Assembly (NCBI GenBank): GCA_051891935.1
Contig: JBJFFR010000185.1
Coordinates: 1 to 5,720 of the forward strand
From: UMGS363 sp051891935
GTDB taxonomy: Bacteria; Bacillota; Clostridia; Oscillospirales; Ruminococcaceae
DNA length: 5,720 nucleotides
Direction of reading: 5' to 3'
Shown here: positions 1 through 5,720 of the stretch, piece by piece
Layout: each line of letters starts with the position of its first letter
Numbering within the stretch: position 1 is the stretch's first letter
Made by a program: the position numbers and the translations under genes
Notes under the pieces: generated by a model
Told to the model about the DNA's origin: nothing
Databases searched by the model: none
Seen by the model: the letters and a program-made list of their open reading frames with translations, nothing else

Positions 1-6
1 AAATAT

Positions 7-1317
7 ATGATAGTTTTTAATTCAGTAAGCATAGTATGTATAGCATTTTCCTTATTTCTTATGCTGAAGAAAATTGATTATGTATTTTATGCACTTTGCT
101 TTACGGCAATTTTGACAACTGTGGCAGTTTTCAATATTGGAAATGATAGTATTCTATTGTATCAGATCGTTTTCGTTGTTGTTGTTATCAAGTTTTTATT
201 TAGTCTGATTAAAAACAGATATCAGTATTCGGTCAGCAATTTATTAATATTGTTTGTTGTATGGTGCTTGATAACGATCCCTTTTTCCTTATTTAATACC
301 GATGTATATGCTTATAATATTGATAACGTATTTGCGTATGTATCCTTCAATTTTCAGCAGATAACGCAGTACGCATATTTACTGATCGGATTTCTGACTT
401 GTATGATCTGTAATATGCTGCTGATCAATGGTAAAACAGATCAAAAAACGGTCGTTAAAGTTTTGGATGCGGCCTATGTAGCTGCGCTATGTCTTGCGCT
501 ATTGCAATTGGTCGTTCCTGCAAATATATGTACGGAATTATTCAGAAACAGCAGTAATGTAGGATACAGAATAGACGGTGCGAGAATTTCCGGACCATTT
601 AATGAACCATCAATGCTCGCTTTAGTATGTACTCCTTTTTTCTGTGGATATTTATACAGGCTGATAAATAAGTTCTCATTCAAATATTTGTTGTATGCTG
701 CGCTTTTTTTGGCTGTTATGCTGAATAATCAGTCGTCCTCGGCGGTTCTTGGTGTATTTGTCGGTGTTATTCTAATTGTTTTTGTAAATTTATTTGATTA
801 TAAAAAGAAGTTTAGAAATAAAGATCTTGTATGGATATTGATAGTTTTATTAAGTATTCTTATATTTGCTGTTTTTGCAAGCAGTTTGATCGGCGATACG
901 ATTTCAATGACGCTTCAAAAGCTGAATGGCGAAGGCCGATCCGGATCAGAACGATTGTATAGCTTTGTTCACCATATGAATATTTTTTTAGATCATTTCT
1001 TCTTGGGAATAGGATATGGTACGGTAAGATCCTTCGACCTGCTCTCAACATGGGCTTGTGAGGTCGGAATAATCGGACTGCTGTTATATTTTGTTCCAAT
1101 TATCACTTTGTGTTTTAAGCTTTTTAAGCTTAAATCTGTTCAGTCAATACAATTATTGATCAATATTGTTGTATATAATGCAATACTGTTCAGCAGTGCT
1201 TGTGAAGTTTCTTTTTTACAGATTTGGATAATTTACGGTTTGGGCTTTTATATTGTCCAGAACCGGGAGTATGAAAAAACGGATAATTCGTATTCGGAGT
1301 TACCGTCAAAGGCATAG
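7..1317 (+). CDS. Wzy-like polysaccharide repeat-unit polymerase (O-antigen ligase/polymerase family)
   Basis: Probable integral membrane polymerase that joins lipid-linked repeat units on the outer face of the cytoplasmic membrane. The 436-residue product is strongly hydrophobic, with about 12 membrane segments (roughly 24-42, 48-68, 78-97, 121-140, 152-170, 200-219, 225-240, 246-263, 273-293, 352-372, 381-396 and 399-417). Three features match the Wzy/WaaL superfamily: an R-x-SGPFNEPS motif at 193-202 just before a membrane helix; a large polar loop at about 294-350 containing GRSGSERLYSF (310-320) and LGIGYG (333-338); and an E-x-GIIGLLLYF helix after the loop (352-362). Length is normal for Wzy. 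Wzy proteins diverge strongly, so the linkage made cannot be read. The neighbouring Wzx-like flippase supports polymerase over ligase. ATG at 7 is the first start available, but the frame is open to the window edge and the ribosome site lies outside, so the true start could be further upstream. Confidence 0.85.
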   Translation: MIVFNSVSIVCIAFSLFLMLKKIDYVFYALCFTAILTTVAVFNIGNDSILLYQIVFVVVVIKFLFSLIKNRYQYSVSNLLILFVVWCLITIPFSLFNTDVYAYNIDNVFAYVSFNFQQITQYAYLLIGFLTCMICNMLLINGKTDQKTVVKVLDAAYVAALCLALLQLVVPANICTELFRNSSNVGYRIDGARISGPFNEPSMLALVCTPFFCGYLYRLINKFSFKYLLYAALFLAVMLNNQSSSAVLGVFVGVILIVFVNLFDYKKKFRNKDLVWILIVLLSILIFAVFASSLIGDTISMTLQKLNGEGRSGSERLYSFVHHMNIFLDHFFLGIGYGTVRSFDLLSTWACEVGIIGLLLYFVPIITLCFKLFKLKSVQSIQLLINIVVYNAILFSSACEVSFLQIWIIYGLGFYIVQNREYEKTDNSYSELPSKA

Positions 1318-1338
1318 GATTATCCCGAATATAAGAAC

Positions 1339-1342
1339 GGAG
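1339..1342 (+). promoter_or_regulatory. Ribosome binding site GGAG for the GT52-like glycosyltransferase
   Basis: GGAG sits 7 bases before the ATG at 1350, ideal spacing, and fixes that start. It lies in the 32-base gap after the polymerase stop. No hairpin with a T-run and no convincing promoter is seen in that gap, so read-through from the polymerase gene is expected. Confidence 0.8.
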
Positions 1343-1349
1343 AATAAAG

Positions 1350-2432
1350 ATGAATCAACTCTATTCAGTTTTTACATATTATCAGCTTATAACAGCAATA
1401 CAAGTAAAAACAAGGATCTTTCCTGAAGTTCAGGCAGATCTGATCATATCGGATCATTCATCAGGATATGCAGAGGTTGCAGAAAAATTAAAGAGAATGG
1501 GAGTATTCAACAACGTATATACCGCAAAGTCGGTAGACGAAATGTGTTTAGATACTCTCGGTAAGAAGATAAAACGAACAGCAAGCATCGTTTTTAATAA
1601 CAATAGTTTCCCGATCAAATGCAGCGATCTGCGTAATTTGGAGTATGATGAATTCCTGTTCTTTAACTTTAATTATTTTGACAGCTGCCTTTATTATATG
1701 CTGAAAAAGAATAATCCGAAGCTTATCTGCAGAAGGTTTGAGGAAAGCTATACAAGCGGTTTTGAGTTCGAGATATTTACTACAGGTAGTGTTAGGCTCC
1801 AGCAGAAGTTCGAGAAACTCCACAGAAATCCCGATATAATGGATGTTGAAGAGATGTTTTTCTATGAACCGGAGCTTGTGCTTTTTGAAAATAGATGTAA
1901 TATATCTCCGATACCCAAGATTGATAAAACCGATGAAAAGTTGAAGAATATTTTGAATACTCTGTTTGATTACGGCAACTCCGACGAGTATGACAGGAAA
2001 TATATTTTTTTTGAAGAGTCCTTCAATGTTGACGGAAAAGAAATGGACGATCTGGAGCTTGTGCTGAAAATTGCCGAGAAGGTCGGCAGAGAAAATCTGA
2101 TGGTCAAGCTTCATCCGCGAAGCAGAGTTGACAGATTTGCGGAATATGGAATTAAAACCAATAAGGCTGTTGGAGTTCCGTGGGAAGTTATCATTATGAA
2201 CAATAACTTTTCGGATAAGGTTTTCCTTACGATCTCAAGCGGAAGTGTTCTTTCCCCGAGAATACTATTTGGTGAAAATGTTCCTACATATATGCTTTTT
2301 AACTGTACAAAAGTCAAGTCATCCGTTGTGACTGATAATTTTTATCGGTATCTTGAATTGTTTAAGAATAAGTATGGCAATTCCGGATTTTATATTCCTG
2401 AAAATATAAATGATTTGATAAGTAAACTGTGA
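1350..2432 (+). CDS. GT52 / polysialyltransferase-like glycosyltransferase (probable CMP-sugar user)
   Basis: Probable cytoplasmic glycosyltransferase of GT-B fold acting in repeat-unit assembly. The 360-residue protein has no signal peptide or membrane helix. It opens with a short strand followed by TYYQLITAI (9-17), like the N-terminal YQL element of bacterial sialyltransferase-like families. The C-terminal half has the order seen in GT52 (lipooligosaccharide sialyltransferase) and related enzymes: an acidic FFEES segment (220-224), then LHPRS (254-258), PWEVI (277-281) and ISSGS (295-299). In GT52 the HPR histidine is the proposed general acid and an Asp about 20 residues upstream the base; here E222, E223 or D228 could serve as base. 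RRFEES (128-133) matches the position of an acidic FDDG segment in meningococcal Lst. These alignments are from memory. The KdsB-like CMP-sugar synthetase downstream suits a CMP-donor transferase. Substrate and linkage are unknown; a polysaccharide-modifying GT-B of another family is the main alternative. Confidence 0.65.
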   Translation: MNQLYSVFTYYQLITAIQVKTRIFPEVQADLIISDHSSGYAEVAEKLKRMGVFNNVYTAKSVDEMCLDTLGKKIKRTASIVFNNNSFPIKCSDLRNLEYDEFLFFNFNYFDSCLYYMLKKNNPKLICRRFEESYTSGFEFEIFTTGSVRLQQKFEKLHRNPDIMDVEEMFFYEPELVLFENRCNISPIPKIDKTDEKLKNILNTLFDYGNSDEYDRKYIFFEESFNVDGKEMDDLELVLKIAEKVGRENLMVKLHPRSRVDRFAEYGIKTNKAVGVPWEVIIMNNNFSDKVFLTISSGSVLSPRILFGENVPTYMLFNCTKVKSSVVTDNFYRYLELFKNKYGNSGFYIPENINDLISKL

Positions 2433-2434
2433 GG
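2431..2434 (+). promoter_or_regulatory. Ribosome binding site GAGG overlapping the upstream stop codon
   Basis: GAGG shares two bases with the TGA stop (2430-2432) of the glycosyltransferase and lies 11 bases before the ATG at 2446. The overlap implies that ribosomes ending on the upstream gene help load the next one, so the two proteins are likely made together. Confidence 0.65.
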
Positions 2435-2445
2435 TAAGTTAGAAA

Positions 2446-3747
2446 ATGTCTAATGTTATTACGATCGGTGCTCCGTATATAGCACACATAGATGAAAAGG
2501 TCAGACTATGTTCAAAGGTAAAGAAGCCTTCGGGAGATTTTGAATTGTATTATGAGCTGCCGGCTGAATATGAAAAGTATCTTTGTACGGAGCGCTCTGA
2601 TTCGTTTGTACTGGGAATACTCGAATATGCAATGTATATGGGATTTGACATAAAATGTGAAGCACCAATGAGCGAATCCTTGCATTATCAGCTCTGTAAT
2701 TACGGTATGAATATTCTTTCCGATAATCTTGATTGTATAAACAGGATAAAAATAGATTCGCCTTATACAAATGAAGAGATAAAAAGTGAAAATGCAGTTG
2801 GTACAGGTTTTTCTGCCGGTGTTGATTCATTCTACACGGTGCTTAAGCACTTGGAACCCGATGAGAGATCGTTTAAGCTTACTCATTTGCTGATCGCTAA
2901 TATAGGTGCGTTTACCTATGCTTCGACTGAAAAAACCTCGAAGATATTCTATAAGCAGGTTGAAACGCTTATGCCTGCTGCAACGGAGCTTGGGCTGCCG
3001 CTTATATCGGTCAATACCAATTATAATGACTTTTATCTTGATGCTAATGTTAAGGTTGAACACCAAGGCTGCATATCTGCAGGAACACCTATGAAAATAG
3101 CATCATGTGTGTATGCTTTGCGGAAGCTTTTTTCTGTTTACTATATTGCATCCACAGTTATGCTTGACAGATTCAAATTTGATGTTTCTGATCCGGGGTG
3201 GGCTTTGCTATACTATGCAAAACTGATTTCTGAACAAGGATTAATGTTTTATGCCAGCGGTTCTGAATCGGATAGGATCCATAAGGTTGAATATATCGCA
3301 TCAAATGAAATTGTCCGTCATCATTTATCAGTTGATTTAGGAAAAAATTGTTCTCATTGCAATAAATGCCTTAGAACGATGTTTGAATTATACTCTTTAA
3401 ATAAGCTCGATGATTATGAAGATGTTTTTGATGTAAATGATTTTAAGAATCACTTGTCCAGCAGAATAGGAGCCTATCTTACAACCAAACAAGACGTTAT
3501 TGATGGATTTGTTAGCGAATCAGTTAATATGTGTAAACAGAATAAGGTGAAAATTCCTTTAATGGCATATATTAAATGCTATTTGTTTTACAAACCTTTT
3601 AATTTTATCAAAAACAAACTCAGATCAAATCCTGCCGTCAGAAAGCTATACTACAAACTTGATCTGGATGTAAAGCTTCACGGAGAAGAGTCAAAAGAGT
3701 GGCGAGATTCTTTTTTAGCCAATGAAAGCCAGGCTGAAAAGAAATGA
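2446..3747 (+). CDS. PP-loop ATPase (adenine nucleotide alpha-hydrolase fold) with CxxCxxC cluster, unassigned role
   Basis: Function not recognised beyond the fold. The 433-residue soluble protein has a PP-loop, GTGFSAGVDSFYT at 119-131, a variant of the SGGxDS signature that binds ATP pyrophosphate in QueC, ThiI, asparagine synthetase and N-acetyl-sugar amidotransferases. A strand follows (LTHLLIANIGAF, 145-156), as expected for this fold. A later CxxCxxC cluster (C302, C305, C308), running into LRTM (309-312), recalls the zinc site at the end of QueC, so a zinc-bound HUP-type domain is likely. Residues 1-115 form an unassigned N-terminal domain. The tail from about 372 is basic and aromatic (YIKCYLFYKPF, NKLRSNPAVRKLYYKL) and may contact the membrane or a partner. 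PP-loop enzymes adenylate a carbonyl or carboxylate and let a nitrogen or sulfur nucleophile displace AMP. PseA/WbpG-type enzymes do this on surface sugars, making amidation or similar modification of a sugar a fair guess. It overlaps the flippase gene by ATGA. Confidence 0.75.
   Translation: MSNVITIGAPYIAHIDEKVRLCSKVKKPSGDFELYYELPAEYEKYLCTERSDSFVLGILEYAMYMGFDIKCEAPMSESLHYQLCNYGMNILSDNLDCINRIKIDSPYTNEEIKSENAVGTGFSAGVDSFYTVLKHLEPDERSFKLTHLLIANIGAFTYASTEKTSKIFYKQVETLMPAATELGLPLISVNTNYNDFYLDANVKVEHQGCISAGTPMKIASCVYALRKLFSVYYIASTVMLDRFKFDVSDPGWALLYYAKLISEQGLMFYASGSESDRIHKVEYIASNEIVRHHLSVDLGKNCSHCNKCLRTMFELYSLNKLDDYEDVFDVNDFKNHLSSRIGAYLTTKQDVIDGFVSESVNMCKQNKVKIPLMAYIKCYLFYKPFNFIKNKLRSNPAVRKLYYKLDLDVKLHGEESKEWRDSFLANESQAEKK
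3744..3747 (+). other. ATGA start/stop overlap coupling the PP-loop gene to the flippase gene
   Basis: The ATG of the flippase gene overlaps the TGA of the PP-loop gene. The only Shine-Dalgarno-like bases nearby are a weak AGG at 3731-3733, so flippase translation probably depends on termination-reinitiation from the upstream gene. Confidence 0.75.
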
Positions 3748-5192
3748 ATAAAATAATCGAAAAATATCATTCGTTATCAAATCCAGTCAAAGCTTCATTA
3801 TGGTTCACAATGTGCAGCATACTGCAAAAAGGAATACAATTTCTTACAGTGCCCGTAATGACAAGAATAATGACCAGTGAGCAATACGGCGAATACTCGG
3901 TATTCCTGTCATGGTATCAGATAATCATGATCTTCGCAACGCTGAATATGTGGAATTATGTTTTGAGCAACGGCATGATAAAATATGAAAATGACCGTGA
4001 CGGATATTTGTCCTCACTTCAGGGACTCAGCACACTGATCACTGTTGTTTTATTTGCTGTATATGTTGTTTTTTCGGGCATTTGGGAAAAGACAACATCA
4101 TTGAGTTTCCCTGCGATGGCGATAATGTTTATAGAATTGCTGTTAATGCCGTCGTTTGAATATTGGTGTGCAAGGAAAAGGTTTGAATACAGCTATAAGG
4201 GCGTGGTAATTCTTTCTCTTGCAATTGCTGTTCTTGTTCCAACAGTAAGCATACCCCTTATCATACTTACCGAAGAAAAAGGAATGGCGGCAATTATCGG
4301 CAGAACGATCACTTCTGCGGTTGTTTATGCGATCCCCTTTGTAATTATTGCGGTGAAAGGCAAAAAGTTTTATTCAAAGGAATACTGGAGCTTTGCTTTA
4401 AAATTCAATCTGCCGCTGATCCCTCATTTTCTGTCTTTGATCGTTCTTCAACAGTCTGATCGAATAATGATCTCAAGTATATGCGGAGATGATAAGGCAG
4501 GAATATACTCGGTCGCATATTCTGCGGCAGTGATACTGCAAATAGTGAACACTGCTGTCTTGTCGTCGTTTATTCCATATACATATAACTCGATCAAGGA
4601 GCAGAAATATTCGGGCATTTGCAGGAATGCAAATTTTCTGCTGATACTCATAGCCTTTATGAATTTGCTTCTGATCTGCGTTGCACCTGAAGCAATACGG
4701 ATACTTGGACCGGAAGAATATTATGAAGCGGCTTATATTATTCCGCCGGTAGCGATAAGTGGAACATTTATGTTTATGTTCAATCTTTTTGCAAATATTG
4801 AATACTACTTTGAGGAAACAAAGTTTGTTGCCGCTGCTTCAATATTCAGTGCTGCAGCAAATGTTGTACTCAATGCAATTTTTATTCCGATATTCGGATA
4901 TCATGCTGCAGGATATACTACGCTGGCATGCTATATTCTTTTCAGTTTGGCACACTATATTTTTATGCGGATCGTGCTGAAAAAGCATCTGTCGGGAAGA
5001 AAAATATATAACGGAAAGCTGCTTGTCCTTATTGTATCTGCCAGTGTTGCTCTTTCAATGCTGCTGCAGCTTGCTTATCCATATCCTGTAGTTCGTTACG
5101 GCATCTTGATAATTGCGATAGTTATTTGCGTTATAAAACGCAACACGATAATAAATAATCTTAAAATGATAAAGGAGAAAAAAACATCATGA
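3744..5192 (+). CDS. Wzx-like polysaccharide repeat-unit flippase (MOP / Polysacc_synt superfamily)
   Basis: Probable flippase moving undecaprenyl-diphosphate-linked repeat units across the cytoplasmic membrane. The 482-residue product has the usual length and about 12-14 membrane segments. Family hallmarks are an N-terminal FLTVPVMTRIMTSEQYGEYS block (33-52) carrying the P-x-x-x-R-x-x-x-x-x-x-YG pattern; a central block with NLPLIPHFLS (222-231), QQSDRIMIS (236-244) and AGIYSVAY (252-259) that marks the start of the second half; and a late IFGYHAAGYTT element (383-393). Scattered charges inside helices (for example R41, R239, E350s region) fit MOP transporters. It sits between the PP-loop enzyme and the CMP-sugar synthetase, overlapping each by four bases, so transport is encoded together with synthesis of the unit it carries. 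Wzx proteins often prefer their own repeat unit, but the substrate cannot be read from sequence. The start is set by the ATGA overlap and by the family N-terminus. Confidence 0.9.
   Translation: MNKIIEKYHSLSNPVKASLWFTMCSILQKGIQFLTVPVMTRIMTSEQYGEYSVFLSWYQIIMIFATLNMWNYVLSNGMIKYENDRDGYLSSLQGLSTLITVVLFAVYVVFSGIWEKTTSLSFPAMAIMFIELLLMPSFEYWCARKRFEYSYKGVVILSLAIAVLVPTVSIPLIILTEEKGMAAIIGRTITSAVVYAIPFVIIAVKGKKFYSKEYWSFALKFNLPLIPHFLSLIVLQQSDRIMISSICGDDKAGIYSVAYSAAVILQIVNTAVLSSFIPYTYNSIKEQKYSGICRNANFLLILIAFMNLLLICVAPEAIRILGPEEYYEAAYIIPPVAISGTFMFMFNLFANIEYYFEETKFVAAASIFSAAANVVLNAIFIPIFGYHAAGYTTLACYILFSLAHYIFMRIVLKKHLSGRKIYNGKLLVLIVSASVALSMLLQLAYPYPVVRYGILIIAIVICVIKRNTIINNLKMIKEKKTS
5171..5177 (+). promoter_or_regulatory. 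Ribosome binding site AAAGGAG for the CMP-sugar synthetase gene
   Basis: AAAGGAG lies inside the end of the flippase gene, 11 bases before the ATG at 5189. That ATG overlaps the flippase TGA (5190-5192). The strong site plus the overlap fixes this start, which also gives the normal KdsB N-terminus. Confidence 0.8.
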
Positions 5193-5720
5193 AAATTATT
5201 GGAGTAATCCCTGCACGTTACGAATCATCCCGTTTTCCGGGAAAGCCGCTTGCTGATATCTGCGGAAAGCCAATGATCTGGTGGGTGTACAATCAGGCAC
5301 TTAAAGTAAAAAGGTTTGATGCAGTATATGTAGCAACCGATGATGAAAGGATCGAATCGGTATGCAAGGAGCTGGATATCAATGTTATAATGACTTCCGA
5401 TAAACATAAATCCGGCACAGACAGAGCAGCTGAAGTAGCTGAAAAGGTCGAAGGCGATCTTTTTGTTATTGTTATGGGAGATGAACCGCTTGTTTCCCCC
5501 GATGATATTCAGTCGTTAATAGATAAAGCGTCTGAGGGAGAATCTGATGTCGTAATGCTTTGTACAACGTTTAAAAACGGCGTAGATATTGTTAATACGA
5601 CAACGATCAAACTTGCTATTAATGATAATAATGAGCTTATTTATATGTCAAGACAGCCCATTCCATATCCCAAAGCTTGTCTGGATTATGAATATTATAA
5701 AAATGTCGGAGCATATTCTT
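5189..5720 (+). CDS. kdsB-like: KdsB-family CMP-sugar synthetase (3-deoxy-manno-octulosonate cytidylyltransferase-like), 3' end missing
   Basis: Predicted cytoplasmic enzyme that joins CMP from CTP to a 3-deoxy-ulosonic acid, releasing pyrophosphate. The 177 residues present are about 70% of a typical KdsB (about 250 aa); the window end cuts the gene. Landmarks in order: IPARYESSRFPGKPL (7-21), the nucleotide-binding signature; DICGKPMI (23-30); VATDDE (48-53); MTSDKHKSGTDRAAEV (68-83), nearly as in E. coli KdsB; GDEP (97-100), the metal-binding acidic motif; and YMSRQPIPY (152-160). Two expected Kdo-contact positions differ: E. coli has QGDEP, here MGDEP (M96), and the HLGIYGY histidine is replaced by Asn (N172 in KNVGAYS). 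The family assignment is firm, but the acid sugar may not be Kdo; 8-amino-Kdo or another ulosonic acid is possible. It is coupled by ATGA to the flippase and probably feeds the GT52-like transferase upstream. No frameshift is seen. Confidence 0.88.
   Translation, partial: MKIIGVIPARYESSRFPGKPLADICGKPMIWWVYNQALKVKRFDAVYVATDDERIESVCKELDINVIMTSDKHKSGTDRAAEVAEKVEGDLFVIVMGDEPLVSPDDIQSLIDKASEGESDVVMLCTTFKNGVDIVNTTTIKLAINDNNELIYMSRQPIPYPKACLDYEYYKNVGAYS

Noticed and set aside
1..13. ATGA overlap with an upstream gene ending at 8-10
   Set aside because: TGA at 8-10 overlaps the first ATG in the pattern seen downstream, but too few upstream bases are present to show that a gene ends there.
1115..1133. 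Inverted repeat TTAAGC ... GCTTAA with a T-run, terminator-like
   Set aside because: It has only six AT-rich base pairs and lies inside the polymerase gene, where it encodes the Lys/Leu-rich KLFKLK end of a membrane helix. No T-tract follows the second arm.
7..1317. Polymerase gene product as an O-antigen ligase (WaaL)
   Set aside because: WaaL and Wzy share the same motifs, but the position in an operon with a flippase and repeat-unit genes fits Wzy better; a ligase role cannot be fully excluded.
1318..1349. Possible promoter or terminator in the largest intergenic gap
   Set aside because: Thirty-two bases with no stable hairpin and no paired -35/-10 elements; only the ribosome site is supported.
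1548..2114. Long open frame (188 codons) on the minus strand inside the glycosyltransferase gene
   Set aside because: It is fully antisense to a gene with clear motifs and a good ribosome site; its translation is low in complexity with no recognisable domain.
2906..3094. Short + strand open frame inside the PP-loop gene
   Set aside because: It is out of frame with a well-supported gene, and its Arg/Leu-rich product looks like a shifted-frame artefact.

Overview
The window is an interior piece of a surface-polysaccharide (capsule or exopolysaccharide) biosynthesis locus of the Wzx/Wzy-dependent type. All genes lie on the + strand and are packed as one apparent operon. No rRNA, tRNA, CRISPR array, insertion sequence, terminator or internal promoter was recognised. 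The longest non-coding stretch is about 32 bases.

Layout: (1) 7-1317, a multi-membrane-segment Wzy-like polysaccharide polymerase; (2) 1350-2432, a GT-B type glycosyltransferase resembling the GT52 / polysialyltransferase group, with an HPR motif and a downstream SSG motif; (3) 2446-3747, a PP-loop (adenine nucleotide alpha-hydrolase fold) ATP-using enzyme with a CxxCxxC cluster and no assigned function; (4) 3744-5192, a Wzx-like flippase; (5) 5189-5720, the first 177 residues of a KdsB-family CMP-sugar synthetase, cut by the window end. This last gene has no stop codon in the window but is clear by homology. Genes 3/4 and 4/5 overlap by ATGA, and genes 2/3 are only 13 bases apart.

How they fit together (inference): the KdsB-like enzyme would activate a 3-deoxy-ulosonic acid (Kdo or a relative) as its CMP ester. 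The GT52-like enzyme is a good candidate to transfer a CMP-activated acid sugar to a lipid-linked oligosaccharide. The PP-loop enzyme probably makes an ATP-dependent modification of a sugar or other repeat-unit substituent. Wzx then flips the finished unit and Wzy polymerises it. The initiating transferase, chain-length control genes and further sugar-synthesis genes would lie outside the window.

Organism: the DNA is AT-rich, uses AGA/AGG arginine and ATA isoleucine codons freely, and has GGAG-type ribosome binding sites. This looks like a low-GC Firmicute of the class Clostridia (Ruminococcus / Lachnospiraceae style). It is an impression from composition and style, not a proven assignment. 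If correct, a KdsB-family gene here is notable because Kdo is classically a Gram-negative sugar.

The two points most worth following are the unassigned PP-loop/Cys-cluster enzyme, and the KdsB-like enzyme whose expected Kdo-site residues appear changed (Q to M before GDEP, H to N before the GxY motif). Together they suggest an unusual or modified CMP-activated sugar acid.
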